Positions 9,007-17,281 are shown, numbered from the stretch's first letter. The stretch is 46,212 nucleotides of DNA from Endozoicomonas sp. SESOKO1 (GCF_024606265.1 NZ_JAHHPP010000348.1:1-46212); one strand, 5' to 3'. Translations and numbers: made by a program. Notes: generated by a model not told the origin, from the letters alone.

Positions 9007-9834
9007 ATGAGTCTTGAAACGAACAGAATTAAAACCTGCTTTGAAAGGTTACGGGGGCAACAGCGTAAGGCTCTGATACCCTACATTCTTGCGGGTGACC
9101 CTCCGGGAAAGACCGTCGACGTTATGCATCAGTTGGTTGGCAATGGTGCGGATATGATTGAGCTGGGCTTTCCTTTCTCAGATCCGGTGGCGGATGGTCC
9201 GGTGATTGCCCAGGCCCATGAGCGGGCAGTATCACACGGTGTTACATTGTATGACGTTTTTGCAATGGTTTCTGAATTCCGGGCAAGGGATAATGTCACG
9301 CCGGTTGTCCTGATGGGCTATCTCAATCCGGTAGAGATCATGGGATACGACCGCTTTGTTGAGCTGGCCAGCCAGGCGGGTGTTGATGGCGTGCTGATGG
9401 TGGATCTGCCGCCGGAAGCGGCGGGTGATTTCCTGGTTAGTCTGAATGACCACGGTATGGACATGATTAACCTGATTACACCGACCACATCCGATGAACG
9501 GATTGCCAAGATCTGCAGTATTGCCAGTGGTTACCTTTATTATGTTTCTCTCAAAGGAGTCACAGGTGCGGCAATATTGAATACGGCAGAAGTTGAAGAG
9601 CGGGTCAACCACATCCGCCGTTTTGCCAGTGTTCCGGTGTGTGTTGGCTTTGGTATCCGTGATGGTGAGTCTGCTGCAGCGATAGGGCGAACAGCGGATG
9701 GTGTCATTGCGGGCAGTGTTCTGGTATCTGAGCTGGCAAAGTATGGCAGTGAAGGGCAGGCCGCCATTGACCGTGTTGCCAGTAAAATTGCCGAAATGCG
9801 CTCAGCTATGGACGATGACAGGATGAATGAATGA
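9007..9834 (+). CDS. trpA: Tryptophan synthase alpha chain TrpA
   Basis: 275 residues. It cleaves indole-3-glycerol phosphate to indole and glyceraldehyde-3-phosphate and channels indole to TrpB. The catalytic acids are visible: Glu52 in [10 protein letters not shown] and Asp63 in VADGPVI, matching Glu49 and Asp60 of the E. coli enzyme with a three-residue shift. [11 protein letters not shown] and VGFGIRD are the usual phosphate-binding segments. AAGGTGGG precedes the ATG. It overlaps accD by 4 bp (ATGA). Confidence 0.98.
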   Translation: MSLETNRIKTCFERLRGQQRKALIPYILAGDPPGKTVDVMHQLVGNGADMIELGFPFSDPVADGPVIAQAHERAVSHGVTLYDVFAMVSEFRARDNVTPVVLMGYLNPVEIMGYDRFVELASQAGVDGVLMVDLPPEAAGDFLVSLNDHGMDMINLITPTTSDERIAKICSIASGYLYYVSLKGVTGAAILNTAEVEERVNHIRRFASVPVCVGFGIRDGESAAAIGRTADGVIAGSVLVSELAKYGSEGQAAIDRVASKIAEMRSAMDDDRMNE

Positions 9835-10730
9835 GCAACTGGTTAGTCGATAAACTGATTCCATCGTTATCACGTTCTGCCAATGCGCAGAAAAACAGCA
9901 GTGTGCCAGAAGGGCTTTGGCGCAAGTGCGTGAAATGTGAGGCTGTTCTCTATCGTCCGGAGTTGGACAGGAATCAGGGTGTCTGTCCCAAGTGTCAGCA
10001 TCATATGAGAATCAGCGCCCGCACGCGGCTGGATTACTTTCTCGACCGGGAGGGAAGGGAAGAGCTGTTTGCTGAGCTGGAGCCCGATGACCGCTTGAAG
10101 TTCCGCGACACTAAAAAGTACCGTGATCGACTCACAGCCGCGCAAAAACAGACCGGCGAAAAGGATGCCCTGGTGGCCATGCGTGGTACCGTCGAGGACA
10201 TTCCGGTCGCTGCCGTTGCCTTTGAGTTTGCTTTTATGGGTGGTTCCATGGGCTCTGTGGTCGGGGAAAAGTTTGCCCGTGCTGCCGAGTTGTGCCTGAA
10301 AGAGAAGATGCCGCTGATCTGCTTTTCTGCCAGTGGCGGTGCCCGCATGCAGGAAGCCCTGTTTTCTCTGATGCAGATGGCGAAAACCAGTGCAGCACTG
10401 GAAAGAATGCGCCAGGCAGGGATTCCTTACATCTCTGTAATGACTGACCCTGTGTATGGTGGTGTTTCTGCCAGTCTTGCCATGCTGGGTGATATCAATA
10501 TGGCGGAACCTGGCGCCCTGATTGGCTTTGCGGGGCCCAGGGTTATTGAGCAGACCGTCCGGGAAAAACTGCCGGAAGGCTTCCAGCGCAGTGAATTCCT
10601 GTTGGATCACGGTGCCATTGATTTGATTGTTGCGCGATCTGAACTGCGCTCCACCATCGCCAGGCTTTGCCGGAAAATGCAGGGCAGGGCGGATGCTGAT
10701 GTGGAATTTGCAGATCCTGCCGCAGTCTGA
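9831..10730 (+). CDS. accD: Acetyl-CoA carboxylase carboxyltransferase subunit beta AccD
   Basis: 299 residues. With AccA it transfers the carboxyl group from biotin to acetyl-CoA, giving malonyl-CoA for fatty acid synthesis. The N-terminal zinc ribbon has four cysteines (C33, C36, C52, C55 in CVKC and CPKC). The crotonase-fold core includes [12 protein letters not shown] and [20 protein letters not shown]. It is coupled to trpA by the ATGA overlap, and trpA-accD-folC is a common gammaproteobacterial order. Confidence 0.98.
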   Translation: MSNWLVDKLIPSLSRSANAQKNSSVPEGLWRKCVKCEAVLYRPELDRNQGVCPKCQHHMRISARTRLDYFLDREGREELFAELEPDDRLKFRDTKKYRDRLTAAQKQTGEKDALVAMRGTVEDIPVAAVAFEFAFMGGSMGSVVGEKFARAAELCLKEKMPLICFSASGGARMQEALFSLMQMAKTSAALERMRQAGIPYISVMTDPVYGGVSASLAMLGDINMAEPGALIGFAGPRVIEQTVREKLPEGFQRSEFLLDHGAIDLIVARSELRSTIARLCRKMQGRADADVEFADPAAV

Positions 10731-10749
10731 TCCCTCTTTTTATCTCTCT

Positions 10750-10780
10750 CGTTCCCACGCAGGCCCTTGGGTCTTGCGTG
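10750..10780. repeat. GTTCCCACGC-type repeat fragment after accD
   Basis: GTTCCCACGCAGG followed by an inverted TTGCGTG gives a short imperfect hairpin (CACGCA/TGCGTG). It belongs to the same family as the larger element at 12097-12228 and the fragment near 45.21 kb. No run of T follows, so it is not a classical terminator. Confidence 0.6.
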
Positions 10781-10807
10781 TGAATTCATTCGTCTGGAGA
10801 TGTGACG

Positions 10808-12085
10808 TTGTCCTCTTTTGCAAAGAAAGAAAAAAACCTTTCACAGTGGTTAACCTGGATGGAACAGACGCGTCCAGAAAATGAGATCGACTTTGGGTTG
10901 GACCGGATTCGCCTGGTGGGTGAAAAGCTGGATTTGCTCAAGCCTGCGCCGTTCGTTATTACCGTTGGGGGCACCAATGGCAAAGGTTCGACGCTGGCTG
11001 TTCTTGAAGCGGTGCTGCTGGCTGGTGGATATAAGGTAGGGCTATTTACCTCACCGCATTTTCTCAAGTTTAACGAAAGAATTCGCATCGATGGCCAGCA
11101 GGTAAGTGATGAGTGGCTATGTGATGCTTTTGATAAGATAAACGATGGCCGTAAAACGACATGGTTAACCTACTTTGAATTTGCCACCCTGGCTGCCATT
11201 GACTGCTTTAAAAGGGCTGAGGTGGATGTCGCGTTGATAGAGGTTGGTCTGGGTGGGCGACTGGATGCTACCAATGTGGTTGACCCGAATGTATCGGTAA
11301 TTACGACGGTGGCGCTGGACCACCAGGAATACCTTGGCTACAGCATTGAAGCCATTGCCAGAGAGAAGTCAGGCATATTCCGTGCCAGTAAACCGGCAAT
11401 ATTTGGCGATCAGCCAGTGCCCCATGCCATCACTGAAATGGCTGAGCGTCTTGGCAGTTCCCTGTATTGCAGGGGAGAGGCGTTTACCCTGGAAAGGTCG
11501 GGTAATACATGGCATTGGTCCTGTGGTTCAAATCAGAGGATGGAAAACCTGCCGGTTCCCAATGTGGTGATTGATAATGCAGCGACCGCATTGCAGGCAC
11601 TGCAATTTTTGCCTGAACCGATTGCCATCGAGGCTATTCAACAGGGCTTATCGCAGGTATCGGTTACCGGGCGATTCCAGAAGTTGATGATGGAAAATGA
11701 GTCTGGTGAGTCGATTGATGTTGTGCTTGATGTTGCGCACAATCCCCAGGCAGCAGAAATGCTAAAACAACGACTTGAAGAGTTTCCGGTTGAAGGGAAG
11801 ACCCGGGTGGTTATTGCCATGTGTAAGGACAAGGATTACATGGCCGTTGTCGACTGCATAAGCAGCAATATTGATGAGTGGTATGTTGCCCAGTTTGAGT
11901 CTCCAAGGGCATTGCCTGGACAGGAGTTGGCACAGAAGCTTCTTGCCCGGGGGTATCCAGTTAATCACTATCAGAATGTTGCTGAAGCATTGCATCATGC
12001 CCTGGCAGACTCAACTTCTGGAGACCGGGTGCTGGTTACGGGATCGTTTATGACGGTATCTGTTGCCCTGGCCAACAGCCACTGA
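10808..12085 (+). CDS. folC: Dihydrofolate synthase/folylpolyglutamate synthase FolC
   Basis: 425 residues. It adds glutamate to dihydropteroate and extends folate polyglutamates. The Mur-ligase ATP loop is VGGTNGKGST, followed by FTSPHFLKFNERIRI (the folate/omega loop), GLGGRLDATNVV, TTVALDHQEYLG and, in the C-terminal domain, DVAHNPQAAEM. I chose the TTG at 10808 because GGAGA lies seven bases upstream; the in-frame GTG at 10802 has the same GGAGA only one base away, too close to serve. The 77-bp gap from accD contains a short repeat, so folC may still be co-transcribed. Confidence 0.95.
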   Translation: MSSFAKKEKNLSQWLTWMEQTRPENEIDFGLDRIRLVGEKLDLLKPAPFVITVGGTNGKGSTLAVLEAVLLAGGYKVGLFTSPHFLKFNERIRIDGQQVSDEWLCDAFDKINDGRKTTWLTYFEFATLAAIDCFKRAEVDVALIEVGLGGRLDATNVVDPNVSVITTVALDHQEYLGYSIEAIAREKSGIFRASKPAIFGDQPVPHAITEMAERLGSSLYCRGEAFTLERSGNTWHWSCGSNQRMENLPVPNVVIDNAATALQALQFLPEPIAIEAIQQGLSQVSVTGRFQKLMMENESGESIDVVLDVAHNPQAAEMLKQRLEEFPVEGKTRVVIAMCKDKDYMAVVDCISSNIDEWYVAQFESPRALPGQELAQKLLARGYPVNHYQNVAEALHHALADSTSGDRVLVTGSFMTVSVALANSH

Positions 12086-12096
12086 GTTTGCCTTCG

Positions 12097-12228
12097 CCTC
12101 GTTCCCACGGTCCTCCGTGGGAATGCCTACCCCAAGTTCCCGATAAACTGCCAGTAACGAGAATGTCTGTGAGCTTCGGTATGCATTCCCACGCAGGACC
12201 CACAGGGCCTGAAAGCATGGGAACGAGG
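12097..12228. repeat. 132-bp MITE-like element with terminal inverted repeats
   Basis: The ends CCTCGTTCCCA (12097-12107) and TGGGAACGAGG (12218-12228) are perfect inverted copies. Inside are a perfect hairpin, TTCCCACGG/CCGTGGGAA (12102-12123), and a second GCATTCCCACGCAGG segment. It encodes nothing and lies just after the folC stop. It belongs to the widespread CGTTCCCACGC repeat family, which probably spread by another element's enzyme. Confidence 0.75.
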
Positions 12229-12284
12229 GAAAAATCGTTTTTTTTCACACTTGCCAGCCTCCGTTATGCATCCTCGGGAACCGC

Positions 12285-12722
12285 TCAAATATCAGGCCAG
12301 AATTTTTCATCCATAATCTGTTCGTAGGTCCATGGGCATGCGTCTGGAAACTCTTCCTTGCTAATACCGGTTTCCTTAAAGGCAGAAATCCGTGCTGCCG
12401 GATAGGCATCGTCCATTGCACCGTTAATCTTTGGCTTTAGCCCCGGGTTTTCTTTAATCACTTTCTGAATGCGAAATCGCTGCTCTTCGATAGACCCCTG
12501 CCAGCTACTGCTCCTGTGATCAGGCTGATAAGCCCACTTCAGTAAATGCATCAGCAGAATGTCCAGCCGGTGACTCAATTGCCGGTATTCGCTTCTGCCC
12601 ATGCTTTCAATTTCCTCGAGGATATTGTCCAAATCCAGTTCTCCCAGTCTGCCCTGACGAATAAGTTCTGCCTGCTGCTGTGTCCAGCTGTAAAAATCCG
12701 CTTCGTATAATGGTTCAGCCAT
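12285..12722 (-). CDS. DUF29 family protein
   Basis: 145 residues, the usual DUF29 size. It begins LYEADFYSWTQQQAELIRQG and continues LDLDNILEEIESMGRSE and LLMHLLKWAYQP, the family's helical signature. The function of DUF29 proteins is unknown; they are often present in multiple copies and mobile. I chose the start at 12722 because AAGGGAC lies just upstream and because the extra 23 residues of the longer frame are not family-like. It is antisense to the folC/SPOR block, so it is a likely later insertion. Confidence 0.85.
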   Translation of the reverse strand: MAEPLYEADFYSWTQQQAELIRQGRLGELDLDNILEEIESMGRSEYRQLSHRLDILLMHLLKWAYQPDHRSSSWQGSIEEQRFRIQKVIKENPGLKPKINGAMDDAYPAARISAFKETGISKEEFPDACPWTYEQIMDEKFWPDI

Positions 12723-12863
12723 AGCGATAAGTCCCTTGAGTATTGCATGCATTACCCTTGTAGATTTAGATGGAATTCGCTTAAGATGCAATGAGTTTAA
12801 GGCATTGTCCTTTAATAGACTTCCCGGCCTATGTGCAGGAATAAGTACTGTTTATCTATTACT

Positions 12864-13403
12864 ATGGAGCGCATCTTGGGCGAGGGACTTAAACAAAGAC
12901 TGATAGGTGCTGTCGTATTGCTGGCCTTATTAATCATTATTGCGCCTGCACTTTTCAGGGGAGGAGAGACTCATCCCCTGGTTACCTCCAGATCTTCCCC
13001 TGAAGCTCCAAAACTCGAATCCCCTCCGGTGCCTGCATTTGTTGATCAGCTTGATATTCCTCAGGATGTTGTTGAAGTGGTATCTTCTTCCGCTGAAATT
13101 GTTCTCGAGCCAGAAAGCGTTCGTGCTGATAAGGCGACAGGGATAGATGAAAAAGGTCATCTGAAGGCCTGGTCCCTGCAGTTGGCAACGTTCGCCGATA
13201 AAGCTAACGCTGATAATCTGGAGAGGCAGCTGAAAAATAAGGGATATAGTGCTTTCCAGAAAAAAATTGCTACAGAAAAGGGCAAGGTTTTTTATCGGGT
13301 TTATATTGGTCCTGAAGTGCGTCCAGATGAACTTCAGCAGATAAAAGTTACCATCAGGAAAGCGATGGGGCTTGAGGGTATACTGGTTCGGTATGTTCCA
13401 TGA
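12864..13403 (+). CDS. SPOR-domain cell-division protein (DedD-like)
   Basis: 179 residues. LKQRLIGAVVLLALLIIIAPALF (residues ~9-31) is one N-terminal membrane anchor, followed by a Pro/Glu-rich periplasmic linker. The C-terminal ~75 residues form a SPOR domain: WSLQLATFADKANADNL, LKNKGYSAF, FYRVYIGPE. SPOR domains bind denuded septal peptidoglycan, so a role at the division site is expected. In many gammaproteobacteria this gene lies between folC and cvpA; here cvpA is about 29.5 kb away. I chose the ATG at 12864 because MERILGEGLKQR matches the family start; there is no clear ribosome site. Confidence 0.9.
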   Translation: MERILGEGLKQRLIGAVVLLALLIIIAPALFRGGETHPLVTSRSSPEAPKLESPPVPAFVDQLDIPQDVVEVVSSSAEIVLEPESVRADKATGIDEKGHLKAWSLQLATFADKANADNLERQLKNKGYSAFQKKIATEKGKVFYRVYIGPEVRPDELQQIKVTIRKAMGLEGILVRYVP

Positions 13404-13470
13404 TAGGCCCTTAATTCAGGTTAATGGCGATTCTTCATGCATTCTGTGGAGGCCCATTCAGGAAAACGAT

Positions 13471-13905
13471 ATGACAATAGATACAATGTTCTTCAGTCGT
13501 TGTATCAGGACCCTTGATATGGGCTACGAAAAAGTTGTCCAGGCTGAAGATGGCAGTATCGACTATGAGATGTACCGATCTGCCTGTGTGAAAGAGTTTG
13601 AGATCATCCTTGAGCAGGCTGGCAAGTTGCTGCGCAAATGTTTGAAGGATTTTATGCATAGCCCCAAAGCGGTTGATCGAATGGTGTTCAAGGAGGTCTT
13701 CCGGCAAGCTGCCCAGCACGATTTGCTGTCATTGGAGCAGGCCGATCGCTGGTTGGCTTATCGTGATAATCGTAATAATACTGCCAATGACTATGGGAAA
13801 AAATTTGCCGAATATACCTTGAAATTATTGCCTGACTTCGTGGTGGATGCGCAGGCTCTTGAAAAATCCATAAGGCAGCATTCAGGGCAAGCGGACAATG
13901 ATTGA
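13471..13905 (+). CDS. HEPN family protein (HI0074/HepT-like), active-site His replaced
   Basis: 144 residues. Helical HEPN protein of the nucleotidyltransferase substrate-binding type, with FEIILEQAGKLLRKCL and, near the C-terminus, YRDNRNNTANDYGKKFA. Such proteins are toxin RNases that pair with MNT antitoxins. The active motif is R-x4-His-x-Tyr; here R101 and Y108 are present but position 106 is Asn (AAT) instead of His. Loss of the His should cripple RNase activity, while the Tyr target of AMP transfer is kept. Start by AGGAAAA upstream of the ATG. It overlaps the following MNT gene by 8 bp, the usual pairing. Confidence 0.85.
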   Translation: MTIDTMFFSRCIRTLDMGYEKVVQAEDGSIDYEMYRSACVKEFEIILEQAGKLLRKCLKDFMHSPKAVDRMVFKEVFRQAAQHDLLSLEQADRWLAYRDNRNNTANDYGKKFAEYTLKLLPDFVVDAQALEKSIRQHSGQADND

Positions 13906-14242
13906 TCTCAGGGATAAGGACCGCAAGGCAATCTGTGCTATTGCCGAACAGATATTTGCCCCGGGCACTGAAATCTGGGCTTACGGCAGCCGGGTCAAGG
14001 GGACCAACCATGACACCAGTGACCTGGATCTCGTTGTGCACTTTCCCCCGGATCAGGACAAGATGACAGACTATGAGCAGTTGAGCCTGTTTCTCGAAAC
14101 CCTGCGGGACTCTAATATACCCATTATTGTACAGGCGCTTGCCTGGCACAGTATTCCCGATAGTTTTCGTGAGGAGATAGATAAAAACCACCAGCTGCTC
14201 TGGCCTGCCAGTGAAGGGGCAATCACCGGAAGCTTTTCCTGA
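13898..14242 (+). CDS. MNT-type nucleotidyltransferase antitoxin (partner of HEPN at 13.5 kb)
   Basis: 114 residues. Minimal nucleotidyltransferase with WAYGSRVKGT followed by the catalytic DLDLVV, the GS-x(n)-D-x-D signature of the pol-beta fold. Related MntA antitoxins neutralise HEPN toxins by adding AMP to the Tyr of the R-x4-H-x-Y motif. The 8-bp overlap with the HEPN gene supports a two-gene TA unit. Because the HEPN partner lacks its His, this pair may be a relic or may have a changed function. Confidence 0.88.
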   Translation: MIDLRDKDRKAICAIAEQIFAPGTEIWAYGSRVKGTNHDTSDLDLVVHFPPDQDKMTDYEQLSLFLETLRDSNIPIIVQALAWHSIPDSFREEIDKNHQLLWPASEGAITGSFS

Positions 14243-14318
14243 AGGTGCGTAATCCACAGATAATCGGTGCCTTGATCATTCTCCTCATAAAAAAACACGA
14301 ATAAGGGCTTTTCCGGTC

Positions 14319-14347
14319 GTGATTACTTCTTGGTTGTCGTGTATAAT
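14319..14347 (+). promoter_or_regulatory. Putative sigma-70 promoter
   Basis: A perfect TATAAT (14342-14347) is followed by GCGCAAAT. The -35 region at 17-bp spacing (GTGATT) is weak. Transcription would start near 14354 and read through the ops site into the Fic gene and beyond. There are no experimental data. Confidence 0.5.
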
Positions 14348-14502
14348 GCGCAAATTTTGTAAAGCTGCTAAAAAAATAAGGCCTTTAATAGTCCTTATTA
14401 CGTTAAGGAAGTCACATAAGAAATTTTTACGGTGATGCAACTTCTGCTCCAGCAGATTAGTTGTTTTCCGCGAAGTTGTTTCGGCATATGCTTAAGTCGA
14501 CG

Positions 14503-14514
14503 GGCGGTAGCGTT
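14503..14514 (+). promoter_or_regulatory. ops (JUMPstart) element, RfaH recruitment site
   Basis: GGCGGTAGCGTT matches the ops consensus GGCGGTAGYNTN. This element pauses RNA polymerase and recruits the NusG paralogue RfaH, allowing transcription through long polysaccharide operons. It lies in an untranslated leader ~160 bp downstream of a TATAAT box, on the same strand as the glycan genes. Unusually, ~3.4 kb of TA-type genes separate it from the first glycan gene. Confidence 0.8.
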
Positions 14515-14550
14515 CTTTTCGGTTGATTTATATGATTGAGCGACTTCTAT

Positions 14551-14576
14551 AGTCGAAAATATAAGTCGAAAATATA
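14551..14576 (+). repeat. Perfect 13-bp tandem repeat in the leader
   Basis: AGTCGAAAATATA occurs twice without a spacer (14551-14563 and 14564-14576). It lies between the ops element and the Fic start. It could be slippage, or a paired protein binding site. Confidence 0.85.
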
Positions 14577-14683
14577 GAGCGACGTATCCTCCAGATTTTC
14601 AAATCTGAAGCGCTGAGCGTTGTAACCAGGCAAAAGGTAGATTGATCCGGAAAAGTGATTTAACCGGCAGGTCCTGAGTTCAA

Positions 14684-15421
14684 ATGAATAACACAAACCG
14701 CTTTGGCCAGATTGATGCACTTAAGCAACAGCTTGATACCTTAAGGCCTCTGCCGAAAGAAACGGTCCGGTCACTCCATGAGGCCCTGGTACTGGAATGG
14801 ACATACCACTCCAATGCCATTGAGGGCAATACCCTGACCCTGAAAGAAACGAAGGTAGTGCTTGAGGGTATTACTGTTGGGGGTAAATCCCTACGGGAGC
14901 ATTTTGAGGCGATTAATCACCGTGAGGCTATTGAATGGGTAGAGTCGGTAGTAGAAAGGGATGAGCCATTCAGCGAAAGGCTGGTAAAAAGTATTCACCA
15001 GCTAGTGCTGAAAAATATAGATGATGGCAATGCAGGTCGCTACCGTCAGCAGAATGTTGTTATTGCTGGTGCCGAACACACGCCCCCGGACCATTACCAC
15101 CTACCACAGCTGATGAATGATTTGGTTGAATGGTACCATCAGCAGAGCTATCACCCCCTGGAGCGGTCTGCCCGGCTGCATGTGGATTTTGTCGGTATTC
15201 ATCCCTTTGTCGATGGCAATGGTCGAACCGCCCGGCTGTTAATGAACTTTGATTTGATGGGCAGTGGTTATTTGCCGGTCATTATCCGCAAAGAAAACCG
15301 TCTGGCCTATTATGAGGCGCTGGATAAAGCGCTTACCCAAAAGGACTACGGTGGGTTTATTGGCATGGTGACCAGCGCCCAGGAAGAGGTATTGAATCGT
15401 TATATCAGTATTATTGAATAA
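14684..15421 (+). CDS. Fic family AMP transferase (class II, N-terminal inhibitory helix)
   Basis: 245 residues. The catalytic Fic motif is HPFVDGNGRTAR (H173, D177, R181), complete. Fic enzymes usually transfer AMP from ATP to target hydroxyl groups. The inhibitory motif S-x-x-x-E-G is at residues 43-48 (SNAIEG), before the Fic core, which makes it class II and auto-inhibited. The flap region VVIAGAEHTPPDHYHLP is also typical. It is the first gene after the ops leader and ends two bases before a truncated HEPN gene. Its target is unknown. Confidence 0.93.
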   Translation: MNNTNRFGQIDALKQQLDTLRPLPKETVRSLHEALVLEWTYHSNAIEGNTLTLKETKVVLEGITVGGKSLREHFEAINHREAIEWVESVVERDEPFSERLVKSIHQLVLKNIDDGNAGRYRQQNVVIAGAEHTPPDHYHLPQLMNDLVEWYHQQSYHPLERSARLHVDFVGIHPFVDGNGRTARLLMNFDLMGSGYLPVIIRKENRLAYYEALDKALTQKDYGGFIGMVTSAQEEVLNRYISIIE

Positions 15422-15422
15422 T

Positions 15423-15668
15423 ATGGCAGATATTCTTAACCGGATAGAAAAAAGGGGGATTCTGGACTCTGCTGATCAATGGCGTCAGTGGCGTGAGATC
15501 CGAAATGCGTTTGCCCATGACTATCCGGAAGCAGAGGCAGAAAGAGTGAATGCGTTAAATATGGCGTGGCAGAATACGCCTTTGCTGCTTCAGGTTGCTG
15601 AGAATGTTCACCGTTACTGTGACCAGCAAGGAATAGAGCTAACGGAGATAGAGCGTGCGGATATCTGA
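15423..15668 (+). pseudogene. N-terminally truncated HEPN protein
   Basis: 81 residues. DILNRIEKRGILDSADQW and REIRNAFAHDYPEAEAE align with residues ~98-132 onward of the complete 172-residue HEPN protein at 16697, so roughly the first 95 residues are missing. The R-x4-H-x-Y motif (RNAFAHDY) is intact. The gap begins exactly at the Fic stop, suggesting that Fic acquisition or a deletion removed the 5' part. An in-frame TTG at 15414 is an alternative start. It overlaps the next MNT gene, as a complete HEPN/MNT pair would. It may be a remnant or a functional mini-HEPN. Confidence 0.7.
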
Positions 15669-15951
15669 GGCGATGGCACAGAGTATCGTCGAACTCGCAA
15701 GAAAACATGTAGCAGAAAATGCCCGCGTCTGGCTGTTTGGCTCTCGGGCTGATGATACAAAAAAAGGGGGGGATATTGACCTTTATATTGAGGCAGACAA
15801 TATCGGTAATACCCTGGAACGAAAAATTAACTTCCGGATGGCATTTGAAGACCGCTGGGGTGAGTTGAAAGTGGATGTTCTGATTCATGATACCCGGCAT
15901 GAAATGCTGGCCATTCATGAGATTGCCAGGCAAGGGGTCAGGCTTTGTTAG
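15655..15951 (+). CDS. MNT-type nucleotidyltransferase antitoxin
   Basis: 98 residues from a GTG start. The core is VWLFGSRADDTKKGGDIDLYIE, shown here by GSRADD and DIDLYIE, the catalytic D-x-D. It overlaps the truncated HEPN gene by 14 bp, so it is the former antitoxin half of that pair. It is a close paralogue of the MNT genes at 16049 and 16396 (all share WLFGSR and GGDIDL). Confidence 0.85.
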   Translation: MRISEAMAQSIVELARKHVAENARVWLFGSRADDTKKGGDIDLYIEADNIGNTLERKINFRMAFEDRWGELKVDVLIHDTRHEMLAIHEIARQGVRLC

Positions 15952-16048
15952 TGATTAATGCTTAAACGACATTGGCAATGAAAAACAAAAGATATGCACT
16001 GTCTTATTACAGCGCTTTTCACAGCGTTTCTAAATAGGTTAAGCACCA

Positions 16049-16330
16049 TTGAGACTCACGACCGCAGAGCAAAACGCCATTAGAAAGGTGATTTATCAGG
16101 CAGACCCTCAGGCGCAAATATGGTTGTTTGGTTCAAGGGCGAATGACCAGGCAAAAGGAGGTGATATTGACCTGCTCATCCTGTCAAAAACACTGGGTTT
16201 GAAAGACAGGACAGGCATACGGCTGGCTCTGTACGACCTTATCGGAGAGCAGAAAATTGACCTGGTGATTGCCGCAGACGATACTGATCCATTCACCCGT
16301 ATCGCGCTGGCAGAGGGCGTCCGGCTATGA
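16049..16330 (+). CDS. MNT-type nucleotidyltransferase, no adjacent HEPN
   Basis: 93 residues. IWLFGSRANDQAKGG then DIDLLIL gives the nucleotidyltransferase signature. It starts at a TTG: the upstream segment AGGTTAAGCACCATTGAGA is nearly repeated before the MNT gene at 16396 (AGGTCAATACCATTGAGA), which supports both TTG starts. No HEPN frame lies beside it, so its partner was lost or supplied elsewhere. Confidence 0.82.
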   Translation: MRLTTAEQNAIRKVIYQADPQAQIWLFGSRANDQAKGGDIDLLILSKTLGLKDRTGIRLALYDLIGEQKIDLVIAADDTDPFTRIALAEGVRL

Positions 16331-16395
16331 GCTACGAGTCCTGAAAATATCAGTGTGCTTCTGGTTTAATAAAGAATAATGGCAGGTCAATACCA

Positions 16396-16728
16396 TTGAG
16401 AATCACAAACGAACAGGCGGGTCATATTTGCAACATGCTTCAGCATTACTTTGGTGCCAAAACTGATATCTGGCTCTTTGGCTCCAGAGTTGATGATAAT
16501 CGGCGTGGCGGTGATATTGACCTCTATATAGAAACCGACCTGCAAAGCCCGGAAGCAGTTATAGATGCCAAACTCCACAGCCTGGTAGCCATCAAGCAGC
16601 ACATCGGAGACCAGAAAATTGACCTGGTCATCTACCGACGAGGAAAACCCCGGGAAGCGATTCACCATGAAGCCAGAAATACCGGGATTCAATTGAATGG
16701 CAACAGAGCAGGTGAAAGGAATGGGTAG
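16396..16728 (+). CDS. MNT-type nucleotidyltransferase antitoxin (partner of HEPN at 16.7 kb)
   Basis: 110 residues, TTG start. IWLFGSRVDDNRRGG and DIDLYIET form the GS...D-x-D site; KIDLVIYRRG supplies the third acidic strand. It overlaps the complete HEPN gene by 32 bp, so antitoxin and toxin are probably co-translated. Unlike the pair at 13.5 kb, the antitoxin precedes the toxin. Confidence 0.86.
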   Translation: MRITNEQAGHICNMLQHYFGAKTDIWLFGSRVDDNRRGGDIDLYIETDLQSPEAVIDAKLHSLVAIKQHIGDQKIDLVIYRRGKPREAIHHEARNTGIQLNGNRAGERNG

Positions 16729-17215
16729 TGGACGACAAATTGCTGACGTTATCGGGCGCACCCTCTGGATTTGTGACCGTCATGCCTTGCGCCTTGAATG
16801 GGTGATGGCCGAAGTGAAAAGCCTGTTTCCACTGAGTGCCAAAGCGTTTGAAAACCTTGCCCCGGCTGAAGTGGCGTACATGGATCAACTTGCCACCCGG
16901 TTCAGTAAATTACAGGATGCCATGGGCGCAAAACTCTTTCCCCAGGTGCTGGATTTGGTGGGAGAGCAGGGGGCGTTGAACACCTTTATCGACAAGCTCA
17001 ACCGGCTGGAAAAAATAGGGGCGATTGATAATGCAGCCCAATGGCCTCTATTTCGTGAGATGCGCAACGCTTTTGCCCATGATTACCCGGAAGACAGTGA
17101 ACTGAATGCCGAGACGTTGAACCGGGCCTTGCCGCTGGCCAGCGAGTTATTAACGGTCTATCGCAACATTCGGGATTTTGCCTTGCGCTATGGCGCTGTT
17201 TTGCCTGGGGCTTGA
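16697..17215 (+). CDS. HEPN family toxin-like protein, complete motif
   Basis: 172 residues, all helical. The C-terminal half has FREMRNAFAHDYPED: R123, H128 and Y130 make an intact R-x4-H-x-Y motif, as in HEPN RNase toxins regulated by MNT AMP transfer to the Tyr. The ATG overlaps the end of the preceding MNT gene. It is the only complete HEPN protein of its type in the window and the reference for the truncated copy at 15423. Confidence 0.85.
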   Translation: MATEQVKGMGSGRQIADVIGRTLWICDRHALRLEWVMAEVKSLFPLSAKAFENLAPAEVAYMDQLATRFSKLQDAMGAKLFPQVLDLVGEQGALNTFIDKLNRLEKIGAIDNAAQWPLFREMRNAFAHDYPEDSELNAETLNRALPLASELLTVYRNIRDFALRYGAVLPGA

Positions 17216-17281
17216 TTTAATGGGTGCTTTCATTAAGGATTCGGTTGCCTTATACGAAACCATGAGCGGGGAACCCTGGTT

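Larger units (their letters stand above)
14243..14683 (+). other. Long untranslated leader upstream of the Fic gene and glycan cluster
   Basis: 441 bp without a gene. It contains a TATAAT box at 14342, the ops element at 14503-14514, a perfect 13-bp tandem duplication at 14551-14576 and a short hairpin, CAGATTT/AAATCTG, at 14592-14607. The layout (promoter, ~150 bp leader, ops, then genes) matches RfaH-controlled surface-polysaccharide operons. Confidence 0.7.
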
